Shown: one piece after another, positions 8,139-15,100 of the stretch | Layout: each line of letters starts with the position of its first letter | Position numbering within the stretch: position 1 is the stretch's first letter | From: an uncultured Coriobacteriales bacterium | GTDB taxonomy: Bacteria > Actinomycetota > Coriobacteriia > Coriobacteriales > Atopobiaceae | DNA length: 16,585 nucleotides | Assembly (NCBI GenBank): GCA_947305035.1 | Contig: CAMZCV010000004.1 | Location: 1 to 16,585 of the forward strand | Reading direction: 5' to 3' | Notes under the pieces: model-generated | The model's database searches: none | Told to the model about the DNA's origin: nothing | The model's input: the letters and a program-made list of their open reading frames with translations, nothing else | Program-made: the position numbers and the translations under genes

Positions 8139-8537
8139 TTACCAAAGGTAAGCGATGATCTCGCCGCCAACGCCCGCCTTGCGAGCGTCACGGTCGCACA
8201 TCATGCCCTTGGAGGTGGATACGATAGCGGTGCCGAGGCCGCCGAGGACGCGCGGGAGATCCGCAGCGCTCCTGTAGATGCGGAGGCCCGGCTTGGAGAT
8301 GCGGCGGATGCCCTTGATGGTCTTGGCGCCGCGGTTGCCGTACTTGAGGGTGATGGTGAGGGTCTTCTGGGGCTTGGTATCCTCAACGTCGTAGCCCGAG
8401 ATGTAGCCCTCCTCGCACATGACGCGAGCGACCTCGACGAGAACCTTGCTCGACGGCATGGAGACCGCCTGCTTGTTCGCCGAGTTCGCGTTTCTGATGC
8501 GCGTCAGCATGTCAGAAATGGGATCGGTGATTTTCAT
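8139..8537 (-). CDS. rpsH: 30S ribosomal protein S8
   Basis: S8 is a primary 16S rRNA binder in the central domain and, in E. coli, represses the spc operon by binding the mRNA at the rplE start. From ATG 8537-8535 the product is 132 residues: [18 protein letters not shown], a central beta domain, [14 protein letters not shown], and [21 protein letters not shown] with the closing GGEIIAYLW. The frame is open to 8591, but AAGGA directly upstream and the family N-terminus fix this start. See the rplE leader for a possible target of S8 control. Confidence 0.96.
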   Translation of the reverse strand: MKITDPISDMLTRIRNANSANKQAVSMPSSKVLVEVARVMCEEGYISGYDVEDTKPQKTLTITLKYGNRGAKTIKGIRRISKPGLRIYRSAADLPRVLGGLGTAIVSTSKGMMCDRDARKAGVGGEIIAYLW

Positions 8538-8595
8538 TGATCCTTCTTCTCCTTCGGTCGTGATGAACCTGCATGTCCGGTTCGCGTGCACCCGT

Positions 8596-8642
8596 GGCGC
8601 AAGCGCCTGGACACGAGAGCTTCCCTTGAACTGGATTACCAG
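8596..8642 (-). other. Two hairpins in the rpsN-rpsH gap
   Basis: The 98-bp space between rpsN and rpsH holds a perfect palindrome GGCGCAAGCGCC (8596-8607) and a second small stem CTGG/CCAG (8631-8642) that spans the rpsN stop codon. The gap is longer than its neighbours. Neither hairpin is followed by a U tract. They may be RNA processing or translational pause structures; this is not established. Confidence 0.35.
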
Positions 8643-8821
8643 CTAGCTTTGCGGATGCCAGGAAGCTCGCCTTTGCTCGCAAGCTCGCGGAAGCACACGC
8701 GGCAGAGGCCGAACTTGCGATAGACGGAGTGGGGACGCCCACAGCGCTGGCAACGGTTCTGCGTACGAGTGGAAAACTTCGGCTCGCGCGACGCTTTGAC
8801 GATCATCGATGTCTTAGCCAC
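8636..8821 (-). CDS. rpsN: 30S ribosomal protein S14, zinc type, GTG start
   Basis: This is the short, zinc-binding S14 of the 30S head. The 61-residue product has the CxxC-x12-CxxC ligands Cys24, Cys27, Cys40 and Cys43 and the family pattern [20 protein letters not shown] followed by [13 protein letters not shown], ending in IRKASW. The start codon is GTG (8821-8819) with AAGGAGG 5 nt upstream. With L36 also of the zinc form, the cluster has the zinc-replete versions. It lies 53 bp after rplE. Confidence 0.96.
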   Translation of the reverse strand: MAKTSMIVKASREPKFSTRTQNRCQRCGRPHSVYRKFGLCRVCFRELASKGELPGIRKASW

Positions 8822-8874
8822 AAATCCTCCTTACATATCTTTCTCGCGGCTCCGAAGAGCCTGGGTTTGAAACC

Positions 8875-9465
8875 TTACTCAGCCTTGAACGGGAAGTGGA
8901 AGGCGTCGAGAAGAGCCTTGCCCTCCGCGTCGGTGGGGGCAGAGGTGACGATGGTGATGTCCATACCGCGGGTACGGTCGATCTTGTCGAAGTCGATCTC
9001 GGGGAAGATCAGCTGCTCGGTGACGCCCATGGAGAAGTTGCCACGGCCGTCGAAGCTCTTGGGAGAGATGCCGCGGAAGTCGCGGATGCGGGGGATGGCG
9101 ATGGCGATGAGGCGATCGAGGAACTCCCACATGCGGTCGCCGCGAAGGGTGACCTTGCAGCCGATGGCCATGCCCTGGCGCACCTTGAAGTTAGCGATGG
9201 ACTTGCGGGCATGGGTGACGAGGGGCTTCTGGCCGGTGATGGCGGTGAGGTCGGAGACGGCCGCCTCGATGACCTTGGAGTCCTGAGCTGCCTCGCCGAC
9301 GCCCATGTTGACGACGATCTTCTCGACCTTGGGGATCTGATGGACGTTGGTGTAGTTGAACTTCTTCTGGAGCTCGTCGCGGACGGTGGAGAAGTAGTAC
9401 TCCTTCAGGCGCGGAGTATAGTTCTCGGGCAGTGCGGTGGTGGGCTTGACTTCCTTCTTTGCCAT
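8875..9465 (-). CDS. rplE: 50S ribosomal protein L5
   Basis: L5 anchors 5S rRNA in the central protuberance. The 196-residue product has [19 protein letters not shown], the signature after it ([20 protein letters not shown]), [21 protein letters not shown], and a C-terminus with [20 protein letters not shown]. An N-terminal extension of about 10 residues ([10 protein letters not shown]) precedes the core. AAGGAGG lies 6 nt before ATG 9465-9463. This is the first ribosomal gene of the block: rplX and rplN, which normally sit directly upstream, are absent from the adjacent sequence. Confidence 0.97.
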   Translation of the reverse strand: MAKKEVKPTTALPENYTPRLKEYYFSTVRDELQKKFNYTNVHQIPKVEKIVVNMGVGEAAQDSKVIEAAVSDLTAITGQKPLVTHARKSIANFKVRQGMAIGCKVTLRGDRMWEFLDRLIAIAIPRIRDFRGISPKSFDGRGNFSMGVTEQLIFPEIDFDKIDRTRGMDITIVTSAPTDAEGKALLDAFHFPFKAE

Positions 9466-9697
9466 GATTCCTCCTTAGACTCTTGGTGGTTTACGTGCGG
9501 GGATTTTGCCTCGCACCACCCAGGCTTGGCGGGCCCGGGAGCCATGATGCATCTCCATGCAAAGATGGCCTCTACAGAGAGACGCGAAGTAATAATATAT
9601 CCCTAATCAGGGGGCATTTCCAGCGGCTTTTTCGTTTTATGCAGGTTTTTTGAGGCTGTTTTCGAGATGCCGGAGGACAGTATAACCCAGCGTTTGA
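9466..9697. other. AT-richer junction between rplE and the inverted-repeat unit
   Basis: This 232-bp stretch has no credible gene. Nearest rplE is the structured leader. Further out, on the minus strand, there is a T/A-rich run with overlapping -10-like hexamers TATATT and TATTAT (9592-9600), but no convincing -35 at the right distance; this is the likely promoter zone for rplE. A TATACT (9684-9679, minus strand) lies just outside the left arm, also without a -35. A small stem CCCT/AGGG (9601-9612) is present. No remnant of rplX or rplN coding sequence was recognised on either strand. Confidence 0.5.
9485..9539 (-). promoter_or_regulatory. Structured leader before rplE, candidate ribosomal-protein control site
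   Basis: Two stems lie within about 75 nt of the rplE start. In the proximal one, GTGCG (9495-9499) pairs with CGCAC (9512-9516) and the stem continues with GGTG (9485-9488) against CACC (9517-9520), leaving a 6-nt one-sided bulge. The distal one pairs CCCAGGC (9519-9525) with GCCCGGG (9533-9539) with one wobble pair. In E. coli, S8 binds a bulged helix at this position and represses the operon, so an S8 site is a reasonable guess. I did not align it to known S8 sites. Confidence 0.4.
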
Positions 9698-9820
9698 CGA
9701 AGTCGGTAGGTACCCGCACGAAGTCGGTAGCAAATTTGCGATTTGCCGAGTATGCCTTTTTCGTTTGCGCAGGTAGATTGCTCGGACATGATTTGTTAGC
9801 CATAACTAACCTACCGACTT
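9698..9820 (+). repeat. Left 123-bp inverted arm with terminal inverted repeats
   Basis: The arm begins CGAAGTCGGTAGG and ends CCTACCGACTT, so its own ends form a perfect 11-bp inverted repeat (AAGTCGGTAGG). A third copy, CGAAGTCGGTAG, occurs inside it as a direct repeat about 20 bp from the left end. The middle carries a GCAAATTTGC palindrome (9731-9740) and CCGAG/CTCGG, which could pair across about 30 nt. The arm resembles a miniature element with no coding capacity. Confidence 0.8.
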
Positions 9821-10057
9821 TGTCACCCCATCTCGGTGACGGCGATACCGAGGCGCTGTGATGACCTTGTGGATTCCCCGATTCTCGATCTGGAACCCAT
9901 CATCCAACGCGCTAGAGACGTTCGTCTGAGAAAACGCTGCTCACAGGCCCGGCCTCGCGCTGTCCTGAAGAAATGTGCAAGCTACCTGGAATCTCGGCGG
10001 CAGAAATCTGAAAGTGTCGGTTGCTACGATGCGGCCAACGGGAGAAGAGGAGGCCGT
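9821..10057 (+). other. Upstream region of the nuclease gene
   Basis: The frame is open here from a GTG at 9836, but the residues do not look like a conserved domain and a better start exists at 10058. A perfect 6-bp stem CTCGGT/ACCGAG with a 9-nt loop (9832-9852) lies 11 bp from the left arm. A 12-bp palindrome AGACGTTCGTCT (9916-9927) could be an operator. TACGAT at 10025-10030 is a possible -10 box about 28 nt before the start codon; no matching -35 is visible. Confidence 0.4.
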
Positions 10058-10972
10058 ATGGATATGGTGATCAGCCACGAAAGCGCACTTTCGTTTCTCG
10101 ATGCATGCGCACGTAAGAAGTCCAAGCCCGCTTATCAGATCGCGCTTGCGCCGTATCCGGGAGGGCTCCCTTATGAATGCGCCTACCGCAAAGAAGACTT
10201 CGCTCGGTTTTCGCTAAGCAGATTTGCACGTCCCAACAAATGCATCGACGTGCTCGTTCCCGACAAGACGTTCGTGAGGAGGGTGAAAGGATTCACCCAT
10301 CATTCCGCAGGTGGGGTGCTCCCCGACGGCTCGCTGCTCGATGCAGGGGGCGACATACTCGTATGCAGCGCACCGATGTTGTTCGTTCAACTCTGCCAGG
10401 GGAAGAGCCTGATCGAGTGCATCAAGCTCGGCTTCTTTCTCTGCGGCACCTATTCTCCAGAGCCCACCTCTCCAACTGGCACGGTCGAAAGATACCCTCT
10501 CACGACTACAGATGTCCTAGAGAAGTATGTGCCCAAGGCGCGCCGCCTCCGAGGGTCTCGCAATGCCTTCGCAGCGCTGCCTTGGATCCTCGAGGGAAGC
10601 GCCTCCCCCATGGAGACCGAGCTCGCCCTCCCGTTCTTCCTTCCAACAAAGCTCGGAGGGTATGGTTTCGACGCGCCAGTCATGAACTACCCCATTCCAC
10701 TGCCTGAAAAAGGGCGAAGGATTCTCAAGAAGAAAAAGGTCAGAATCGATGTCTACTGGCCTGACCAGCGCATCGGCTTCGAATACGACAGCAAGGCGGG
10801 CCATGGACGTCTGGAGCAGCACGGCTCAGACCAGGCGAAGGCGCTTGTTCTCGAGAGCATGGGCATCCACATCGAGTCTGTGACAAAAGCGCAGGTAGAT
10901 GATCCGCGGCAGCTCGGCATCCTTGCAAATATGCTCCGTGAGTACGGAGTTTCATATAAGTTACCAAGTTAG
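10058..10972 (+). CDS. AbiEi-like protein with C-terminal Vsr/DUF559-type nuclease motif
   Basis: A 304-residue predicted cytosolic protein. Residues about 1-130 (VISHESALSFLDACARKK, ICSAPMLF-like VCSAPMLFVQLCQGKSL, ECIKLGFFLCGTYS) resemble the AbiEi-type antitoxin region I associate with Coriobacteriia. After SASPMETELAL (Glu186), residues about 228-290 carry RIDVYWPDQRIGFEYDS, then His249 and Asp258 and the segment KALVLESMGIHIESVTKAQ. Asp231, Glu242, Asp244 and His249 fit the D-x(n)-E-x-D/H layout of DUF559/Vsr-like PD-(D/E)XK endonucleases. The start ATG 10058 follows GAGGAGG by 4 nt; ATG 10064 is an alternative. There is no adjacent AbiEii nucleotidyltransferase. Likely defence or element-maintenance nuclease; function is not shown. 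Family assignment is by eye. Confidence 0.7.
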   Translation: MDMVISHESALSFLDACARKKSKPAYQIALAPYPGGLPYECAYRKEDFARFSLSRFARPNKCIDVLVPDKTFVRRVKGFTHHSAGGVLPDGSLLDAGGDILVCSAPMLFVQLCQGKSLIECIKLGFFLCGTYSPEPTSPTGTVERYPLTTTDVLEKYVPKARRLRGSRNAFAALPWILEGSASPMETELALPFFLPTKLGGYGFDAPVMNYPIPLPEKGRRILKKKKVRIDVYWPDQRIGFEYDSKAGHGRLEQHGSDQAKALVLESMGIHIESVTKAQVDDPRQLGILANMLREYGVSYKLPS

Positions 10973-10981
10973 AAGCATATG

Positions 10982-11104
10982 AAGTCGGTAGGTTGCGTTA
11001 GGCTAACAATTCAGACCCAAGCGATTTACCTGCGCAAACGCAAAAGGCATACTCGGCAAACCGCAATTTTGCTACCGACTTCGTGCAAGCACCTACCGAT
11101 TTCG
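10982..11104 (-). repeat. Right 123-bp inverted arm with terminal inverted repeats
   Basis: This is the inverted partner of 9698-9820. It has AAGTCGGTAGG at its inner end and CCTACCGAT at its outer end (one change from the left arm), and the internal CTACCGACTTCG copy. Differences between the arms cluster in the third nearest the nuclease gene, while the outer two thirds are nearly identical. Where the left arm has CTCGG the right has CTTGG in the same orientation, which keeps pairing with CCGAG through a wobble. Confidence 0.8.
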
Positions 11105-11197
11105 CGCTGGCCGCTCATCCAAACTGGGCAAATAGGCCCGAATCGCCCCTGCTACACTTGGTTCCAGCAGCCTGGGCAGGAAGGTTGGGGGCCAGCG

Positions 11198-11842
11198 ATG
11201 GACTACGATGCGCGGAGGACCAAAGACGAGCTTGTAGACGGCTGGTGCTGGACCTTCGCCAGCCCCCAGGACCACATCTACCACGACACCGAGTGGGGCG
11301 TACCCGTACACGACGACACGCACATGTTCGAGCACTTCTCGATGGAATGCCTGCAATGCGGCCTCTCGTGGAACACCATCCTGCTCAAACGGCCCGTTCT
11401 GCGCGAATGCTTCGCCGGTTTCGACATCGACGACGTGGCGGCCTTCAGCGAACAGGACATCGAGCGTATCCTCGCAACTCCCGGCATGCTCCGCTCAGAG
11501 CGCAAGGTTCGTGCCATCGTGGGCAACGCACGCGCTGCACAGCGGCTTCGCGAGGAGTTCGGCTCCTTCAGCGCATACTTCTGGGGCTGGACCGACTGCA
11601 AGACAGTCCTCTACGAGGGACACGAGAAGGGCGGCATTCCCGCCAAGAACCTCCTCTCCGAACGCATGGCGAAAGACCTCAAGCGCAGGGGCTTCTCGTT
11701 CGTCGGTCCCACCAACGTCTACGCCCACCTGCAAGCCTGCGGAATCATCTGCGATCACAACGAGCGGTGCCCGCGCTATGCATATATCTCGAGGGAATTC
11801 CCCTGCGTGCGGATGGAGCGCGATGAAGGGGACCGCCCCTAG
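11198..11842 (+). CDS. tag: DNA-3-methyladenine glycosylase I
   Basis: Tag removes 3-methyladenine from alkylated DNA as the first step of base-excision repair. From ATG 11198 the product is 214 residues. Family features are C17 (GWCW), H29 (YHDTEWGVP), Glu50 and Trp58 (ECLQCGLSW), GMLRSERKVRAIVGNA, KRRGFSFVGPTNVYAHLQACG, and H187/C191 (DHNERC). Cys17, His29, His187 and Cys191 match the zinc-binding set of E. coli Tag. GGGGG lies 6 nt before the start. The frame stays open back to 10979, but that part is the right arm in translation and lacks similarity to Tag. The gene is transcribed away from the ribosomal block; a TACACT (11153-11158) may be a -10 box. Confidence 0.94.
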   Translation: MDYDARRTKDELVDGWCWTFASPQDHIYHDTEWGVPVHDDTHMFEHFSMECLQCGLSWNTILLKRPVLRECFAGFDIDDVAAFSEQDIERILATPGMLRSERKVRAIVGNARAAQRLREEFGSFSAYFWGWTDCKTVLYEGHEKGGIPAKNLLSERMAKDLKRRGFSFVGPTNVYAHLQACGIICDHNERCPRYAYISREFPCVRMERDEGDRP

Positions 11843-12188
11843 TCCCCCACCCCTCAAAACTGAGCCTTTTTGGCCCTTGCGCCGTGAGGGCTTTCCTGTT
11901 GTGGCGAAACGATGGTTTCCCACTTCGCGCTTTTGGACGGCGTTCGGGTTACGGCAGGCATGGATGCGCTCGGAAACCGCAGGTCAACTACCTCTTCCAC
12001 GAAACTTCTGAAGATTCCCGCTAGCGCGGAGAGTGCCTCGTGAAAGCTTCCTGTCAGACCGCGTAGCTAGGATTCCCGGATACGAATCGCCCGTCTTCTG
12101 CGCACGCGCGGAACACGGGTTGAATCGCGCATCTGGGAAGCGCGGCCACAGCGCTTGACGTGGCAGGAAGATGAGCTGAGGTGAAGAG
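11843..12188 (+). other. Gap between tag and adhesin, no gene seen
   Basis: The 346 bp hold hairpins near the tag end and a ribosome binding site for the adhesin (GAGGTG, 5 nt before ATG 12189). A TTGACG at 12157-12162 is close to a -35 box but has no -10 at the right distance before the start codon. The minus-strand open frame at 11984-12316 has no recognisable domain and overlaps the adhesin signal peptide, so I do not call it a gene. Confidence 0.6.
11873..11923 (+). terminator. Hairpin pair after tag, probable terminator region
   Basis: GCCCTT (11873-11878) pairs with GAGGGC (11886-11891) and is followed by TTTCCTGTT. Next, GTGG-C-GAAAC (11901-11910) pairs with GTTTC-CCAC (11915-11923) with one bulged C and a GATG loop, a 9-bp stem. 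GCGAA (11904-11908) can instead pair with TTCGC (11924-11928). The U tracts are weak, so I take this as a probable but unproven end of the tag transcript. Confidence 0.45.
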
Positions 12189-15100
12189 ATGCATGTAGCT
12201 CGGAAGATGAGGCGCTTGCCTCCTTTGAAGCATGGGTTGGCGCGGAGAACGGGGGTGATCGCCCTTACCGCGTTGCTTGTCCTGAACAACCTGCTCTTCG
12301 GCATTGCGCCAGCCATGACGTATGCCGACGAGCTGGAGGTAGAGGAGACATCCGTCGAGGTTGAGGAGGAAGAACCCGAGGAGCAGGAAGCTGTGGAGGT
12401 GCTCGATCCTCCCAGCCTGGAAGACGCTAGCGATACTCCGGTGGAGGAACTAGACGAGTCCGTCGTTGTTGATGATGGCGCGGAACCTGACGCGAACGCT
12501 CCCCCAGAAGAGCCTGAGGCAGAGGAGCAGGAGGCCGAGCTACCTGAAGTGCCCGCATGGGTTGCCGCAACTTATCGGATTGCGGGAGATGAGGAGCGCG
12601 CCTTCGAGGAACCTGCAGAGGTGGTTGCGGGAGACGGCGTGAATCGCGTCATTCTCAAAACGGACTTCGATGTTGAGGGGGAAGTGTCCTCGTGCGCGGT
12701 GACGCTTCTGCTCGACGAAGAGGATGTCACCGGCCAGGCACTGGTGGCGCCCGATGCGAGCTGGATCGATGTTCCTTCCGATATCGACCTTTCGAGATGC
12801 AGGGTCGAGGTCTCTGTCGTGATCGAGAGCGCTGCCGAGGCGGATGGGAAAGAGCCTGCAGAACCCGAAGGGGCCATCGACGATGAGATGGCTCCCGAAG
12901 AGGCCGCTCCCGAGACGCCCCTGCCTGTAGAGACGGATGACGAGGAGCCTGTTGAGTCGTTCGACGAAGAGGCCTATGCCGAGCAGCTCGAGATCATCGC
13001 CAGCTACCTCGACGAGGTGGGTGCAACCGATGCCGAGCGCCAAGCGTTCATGATGGACATCGGCGCGCCCCTGCTCCGCTCGGCGGGAACCACGGGCACC
13101 ATCACGAGCATCAAGCCGACAGGCCTCGGAGACGGCATCACCGCGGGATACTGGTGGACGCTCGACGGCAAGCAGGCCTACTGCATGTCCGGGTTCTTCG
13201 CAGACCCGGCGGTAGGTCAGACGCTCACCCGCTACGAGGGCAGCCTCGGCATCGATGAGCTCGATTTCGTCCTCTACCACGGCTACGACGGCGTGAATGT
13301 CACAAGCGTCGGGGGGCTCGATGCCATGCGATCCATCGCCGCAACGCAGGCAGCGGTGTGGTATGTGGTGGGCGACAAGCGCGAGGACGTGCTCGATATC
13401 CGCGGGTGGTTCCACAACGACAACTACTACAACCGACTCTACGGCCTGAACGTCATCGACGGCAGGCAGGATATCTTCCGTGCAGCCAAGTCGCTCGTCG
13501 ACGGAGCGGTAGCCTACGCGAACGCGGGAGGCGGAGGTCCCGAAGCGGGCTTCGCGAAGGTCTATCTCAATGATGGGACGGTCCGTAACAGCGTGGGCAA
13601 TCTCGTGCAGCACATGGTCGCGGTGGGCGAGCGCGAGGGCACGCTCAAGGTGGTCAAAACATCGAGCAACCCTGACACCTATACGCTCTCTGCGTACAGC
13701 ATCGCAGGAGCAAAGTACGGCGTGTACAGCGATAGCGCCTGCAGGAATCTTGTGACGACGATTGCCATCGGATCCGACCGCTCGGGCTCGGCTACGCTCA
13801 CGGCAGGCACCTATTACGTGAAGGAGACCACGGCGGGCGCGGGATATTTGCTCGACACCACGGTGCATACCGCCACCGTCGTCGCAGGAGGCACCGCAAC
13901 GGTTAGCTCGATCGAGGAACCGGAGCCCGCGAAAGCACGGGTGAAGAAGACCTCGTCGTCCGAGATTCCTTCGGGCAGCTCGGGCTATTCGCTTGCGGGC
14001 GCGGAGTACGGGCTCTACGCAACGCGCTCGGACGCCGATGCGGACGCCAACCGTATGGGCACGTTCACCACGAAGAAAGACGGGACCTCCAACGAGATAG
14101 AGGTGCTCGCGGGCACCTACTACGCCAAGGAGCTCAAGGCATCCCCTGGATTCGAACTCGATACAGCCGTGCATGCCATAACGGTGTCCCCCGGCCAGGT
14201 CGGCACCTTCACGTCGGTCGAGAAGCCCAGGCAGGGCAGTATCGAGATCGTGAAGGTCTCGGCAAATCCCTCGCTCACGGCCAGCCTTTCCTGCTACTCG
14301 CTCGCAGGGGCGAAATACGGCGTCTATGCGTCGCGCACAGACGCCCAAAAGGACACGAACCGCATGAAGACGATCGTCACCAATGCAAACGGTAAAGGCT
14401 CCGCGCAGCTCTTCGCGGGATCCTACTTCGTGCGCGAGGTCGAGGCGAGCCCTGGCTTCCTGCTCGACTCCACGGTGCATTCCGTCACCGTCTCTCCAGG
14501 CAGTACGGGCACGGTCAAGTCAACCGAGCAGCCGTTCAGCGTCCCCCTGGACGCCCGGGTGCAGAAGGTCGACAAAAACACGGGCGAGGCACTCCCCTCA
14601 GGCAGCGGGTCGCTCGCGGGGGCGGAATTCATGCTCAGCTTCTACGACAACGTTGCGGGAAGCACGTCGGGTTCGCCCGCGCGCTCCTGGGTATTCTCCA
14701 CGGATGAAAGCGGAGCGGTTGACTTCAGCTCCGCAACGCCGGTATCCGGCGATGCGTTCTTTTCCAGCGCAAACGGCACGCGCGTCTTCCCCGTGGGCAC
14801 CTATACCGTGCAGGAGACAAAGGCGCCCATGGGGTATCAGCGCGACACCACCGTTCATAAGCAGGTCATCAACGCCAATGATGGTGGGAAGGTCGCAGCT
14901 GCGCTGTTCGGAGCCTCAGGCGGAAGCATTATCGTAAACGAGCAGGTCAAACGTGGCGACGTTCGCTGGGTCAAGGTCGATGGCGACGGCAACCCCATGG
15001 CGGGCGTCGAGTTCAGAATCACCAACTCGAAAGGCGAATCCATCATCGTGGCGACAGACGCCGAGGGCATCTTCGACAGCTCGCGTCCCGAGGATAAGGC

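Larger units (their letters stand above)
9698..11104. mobile_element. Candidate element: nuclease gene between 123-bp inverted arms
   Basis: Two arms, 9698-9820 and 10982-11104, are the same length and inverted relative to each other with 104 of 123 positions identical by my hand alignment and no gaps. They enclose one gene, the AbiEi-like nuclease at 10058-10972, whose stop codon is 9 bp from the right arm. The unit is AT-richer than the ribosomal block and sits where the spc operon is interrupted. A 6-bp inverted match lies outside the arms (CCAGCG 9687-9692, CGCTGG 11105-11110). No direct target-site duplication and no recognised transposase are seen, so mobility is an inference. Alternatives are an autoregulated defence gene between operator arrays, or two miniature elements that landed on either side. 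Confidence 0.55.

Noticed and set aside
9603..9803. Minus-strand 66-codon frame across the left arm
   Set aside because: Its residues come from the arm repeat (repeated TDFV from the CTACCGACTT motif), and the frame is interrupted in the right arm copy. It is not a conserved protein.
9836..10057. GTG-started extension of the nuclease gene
   Set aside because: There is no ribosome binding site at the GTG. The 74 extra residues look like non-coding sequence in translation, while GAGGAGG precedes ATG 10058 and the VISHES motif fits a family N-terminus.
9698..11104. CRISPR array or standard insertion sequence
   Set aside because: AAGTCGGTAG recurs six times but without regular spacing or unique spacers, and there are no cas genes. 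The enclosed protein has no DDE, HUH or serine/tyrosine recombinase motif, and no direct target duplication borders the arms.
10979..11197. N-terminal extension of Tag into the right arm
   Set aside because: The extra 73 codons translate the inverted arm and lack Tag similarity, and the family N-terminus fits ATG 11198 with a ribosome binding site.
11984..12316. Minus-strand 110-codon frame in the tag-adhesin gap
   Set aside because: It overlaps the adhesin signal peptide, has no recognisable domain, and its start lies inside the certain coding frame of the opposite strand.
12540..14480. Minus-strand open frame of 646 codons opposite the adhesin
   Set aside because: The plus-strand frame has signal peptide, thioester and SpaA motifs. 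The minus frame is Arg/His/Cys-rich and has no start context; it is a codon-bias shadow, as is 15204-16301.
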